Source: Miltoncostaeales bacterium (lineage in GTDB: Bacteria; Actinomycetota; Thermoleophilia; Miltoncostaeales; Miltoncostaeaceae). From it: a stretch of 9,897 bases of DNA. A program made the position numbers and the translations under genes. Numbering within the stretch: position 1 is the stretch's first letter; each line of letters opens with the position of its first letter. Positions 8,733 to 9,897 of this stretch are shown piece after piece. Under the pieces are notes generated by a model that saw nothing but the letters and a program-made list of their open reading frames with translations, was not told where the DNA came from and did not search any database. The stretch spans positions 1-9,897 of the forward strand of contig JAUROO010000111.1 in NCBI GenBank assembly GCA_030829765.1, given 5' to 3'.

Positions 8733-8851
8733 CGCACGGCGCGCGGCCGGTCGTACCCCCAGTGGCTCCGTCCTCACACGGGTCGGGGTGTCCCCCTGGT
8801 TCAAGGCGACCGGATGGCCGCCCCCGTGATCTTCGGTCGGTCTGCCGTGCG
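8733..8851 (-). ncRNA. Probable L10 leader (autoregulatory mRNA element of rplJL)
   Basis: The 182-nt gap between rplA and rplJ holds ordered structure on the minus strand. An 8-bp long-range stem, CGCACGGC (8851-8844) with GCCGTGCG (8740-8733), closes the element. Inside are CCGAAGAUCACGG (8836-8824), which resembles the conserved CCGAAGACCGCAGG segment of known L10 leaders; a hairpin GGCGGCC-AUCC-GGUCGCC (8822-8805) with one G-U pair; and a CCAG...CUGG pairing (8799-8759). In this family the L10-L12 complex binds the leader and represses rplJL. Position and the AAGA segment support the call; exact boundaries are uncertain. A covariance-model search would decide it. Confidence 0.65.
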
Positions 8852-8862
8852 GTGCCGCGCCC

Positions 8863-9579
8863 CTAGGCCGTGGCCTCCTCGAGCAGGTTCTGGGTGTGCT
8901 GCGGGTCGATGTCGATGCCGGGCCCCATGGTCTGGGCGATGCTGATCGACTTGATGTACTTGCCCTTGGTGGCAGCCGGCTTCGCACGCAGGATCTCGTC
9001 CAGGATCGCCGCGTAGTTCTCGGTGAGCTGCTCGGGCGTGAACGACTTCTTGCCCAGGCCGATGTGCACGATGCCGGCACGGTCGGTGCGGTACTCGACC
9101 TTGCCGCCGATGACGTCCGCGACGGCCTTGCCCACGTCGAACGTGACGGTGCCCGTCTTGGGGTTGGGCATCTTGCCCGACGGGCCGAGCACGCGGCCGA
9201 GCCGGCCGACGGCGCCCATCATGTCGGGAGTGGCGATGGCCACGTCGAAGTCGGTGAAGCCCTCTTCCACCTTCTTCACCAGGTCCTCGCCGCCCACCAC
9301 CTGCGCGCCGGCCTCCTCGGCCTCGCGGGCCTTCTCGCCCTCGGCGAACACGGCCACCGTGACGGCGCGGCCGGTTCCATGGGGAAGCGCGATCGTGCCG
9401 CGCAGCTGCTCCTCGGCGTGGCGCACGTTGACGCCAAGGCGGAAGTGGGCCTCCACCGTGGTGTCGAAGCGGGCGACCTCCTGGCTCACCAGCAGGCGAA
9501 AGGCCTCGAGCGGGTGGTAGTTGCCCTCGGGGTTGATCTGCGCCTTGGCGTCGTCGTAGCGCTTGCCGTGCTTGGCCAT
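8863..9579 (-). CDS. rplA: 50S ribosomal protein L1
   Basis: L1 binds 23S rRNA at the mobile L1 stalk, helps deacylated tRNA leave, and can repress its own operon. The 238-aa protein has normal family length. It shows the N-terminal half (GNYHPLEAFRLL, VEAHFRLGVN), RGTIALPHGTGR, and the L1 signature region GRLGRVLGPSGKMPNPKTGT. The C-terminal part has GKVEYRTDRAGIVHIGLGKK and a final acidic tip. ATG at 9579 follows the rplK stop by 3 nt with GGAGGG upstream, so rplK and rplA are cotranscribed. The stop is followed by the L10 leader. Confidence 0.98.
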   Translation of the reverse strand: MAKHGKRYDDAKAQINPEGNYHPLEAFRLLVSQEVARFDTTVEAHFRLGVNVRHAEEQLRGTIALPHGTGRAVTVAVFAEGEKAREAEEAGAQVVGGEDLVKKVEEGFTDFDVAIATPDMMGAVGRLGRVLGPSGKMPNPKTGTVTFDVGKAVADVIGGKVEYRTDRAGIVHIGLGKKSFTPEQLTENYAAILDEILRAKPAATKGKYIKSISIAQTMGPGIDIDPQHTQNLLEEATA

Positions 9580-9582
9580 TCC

Positions 9583-9897
9583 CTAGCCCTCCACCGTGAC
9601 GCCCATCGAGCGGGCGGTGCCCGCGATCATGGTGATGGCGGCGTCGATGTCGTTCGCGTTGAGGTCCTGCATCTTGGTCTCGGCGATCTGCTGCAGCTGG
9701 GCGCGCGTGATGGTGCCCACCTTGGTGCGGTGCGACTCCGGCGAGCCCTTGGGAAGCTTGATGGCCTCCTTGATGAGGACGGCCGCCGGGGGGGTCTTGG
9801 TGATGAACGAGAACGAGCGGTCCTCGTAAACCGAGATCTCCACCGGGGTGATGACCCCGCCGAGGTTCTGCGTCTCGGCGTTGAACGCCTTGCAGAA
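9583..9897 (-). CDS. rplK: 50S ribosomal protein L11 (5' end outside window)
   Basis: L11 binds the GTPase-associated region of 23S rRNA and is the target site of thiopeptide antibiotics. The visible 104 residues are the C-terminal three-quarters of a protein usually about 140 aa long. They start FCKAFNAETQNLG at the window edge and continue with DRSFSFITKTPPAAVLIKEA and RTKVGTITRAQLQQIAETK, ending GTARSMGVTVEG, the conserved rRNA-binding C-terminus. A GTG at 9843 is an internal Val, not a start. The TAG stop is 3 nt from the rplA start. Confidence 0.97.
   Translation of the reverse strand, partial: FCKAFNAETQNLGGVITPVEISVYEDRSFSFITKTPPAAVLIKEAIKLPKGSPESHRTKVGTITRAQLQQIAETKMQDLNANDIDAAITMIAGTARSMGVTVEG

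Noticed and set aside
8681..8737. GTG 8737 as the rplJ start
   Set aside because: It puts the strong Shine-Dalgarno inside the gene, overlaps the closing stem of the leader, and extends L10 beyond its conserved N-terminus.

Overview
The window is a high-GC segment with strong G/C bias at third codon positions, and most genes lie on the minus strand. It carries the ribosomal-protein / RNA-polymerase region rplK-rplA-rplJ-rplL ... rpoB. The RpoB sequence is close to the actinobacterial type, with motifs such as ANMQRQAVPL and a mycobacterial-like RRPGEPP/RYDL region. The two secreted subtilases end in Ig-like, Arg-rich modules. Together these suggest Actinomycetota, possibly a Thermoleophilia/Solirubrobacterales-like lineage; the class-level guess is inference only.

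Reading along the minus strand, from the right edge to the left: rplK lacks its 5' end, rplA follows 3 nt later, and then comes a ~180 nt leader with the features of an L10 autoregulatory leader. Next are rplJ, which appears to start at CTG and carries a long acidic C-terminal tail, and rplL. A near-perfect 15-bp hairpin terminator ends this block.

Beyond it, where rpoB would usually follow directly, there are about 4.7 kb of other genes. Two paralogous secreted S8 (subtilisin-like) peptidases overlap by 4 nt and are probably translationally coupled. A 74-residue hypothetical protein follows on the same strand. A convergent plus-strand gene encodes a 166-residue hypothetical protein, and a shared bidirectional terminator separates the two hypotheticals. 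rpoB comes next, with its own candidate promoter, an AGGAGG ribosome binding site and a TTG start; it runs off the left edge before the GDKMAGRHGNKG region.

Functionally the window holds core translation and transcription genes plus an inserted extracellular protease cassette. The most notable points are the split of the rplJL-rpoB unit by this cassette, the prodomain present in only one of the two subtilases, a beta-rich insert between the oxyanion Asn and the catalytic Ser in both, a ~56-residue helical insert in RpoB, and the acidic tail on L10. No mobile element, CRISPR array, tRNA or rRNA was seen. The longest gene-free stretches are 2829-3070 (divergent promoter region) and 8681-8862 (L10 leader).
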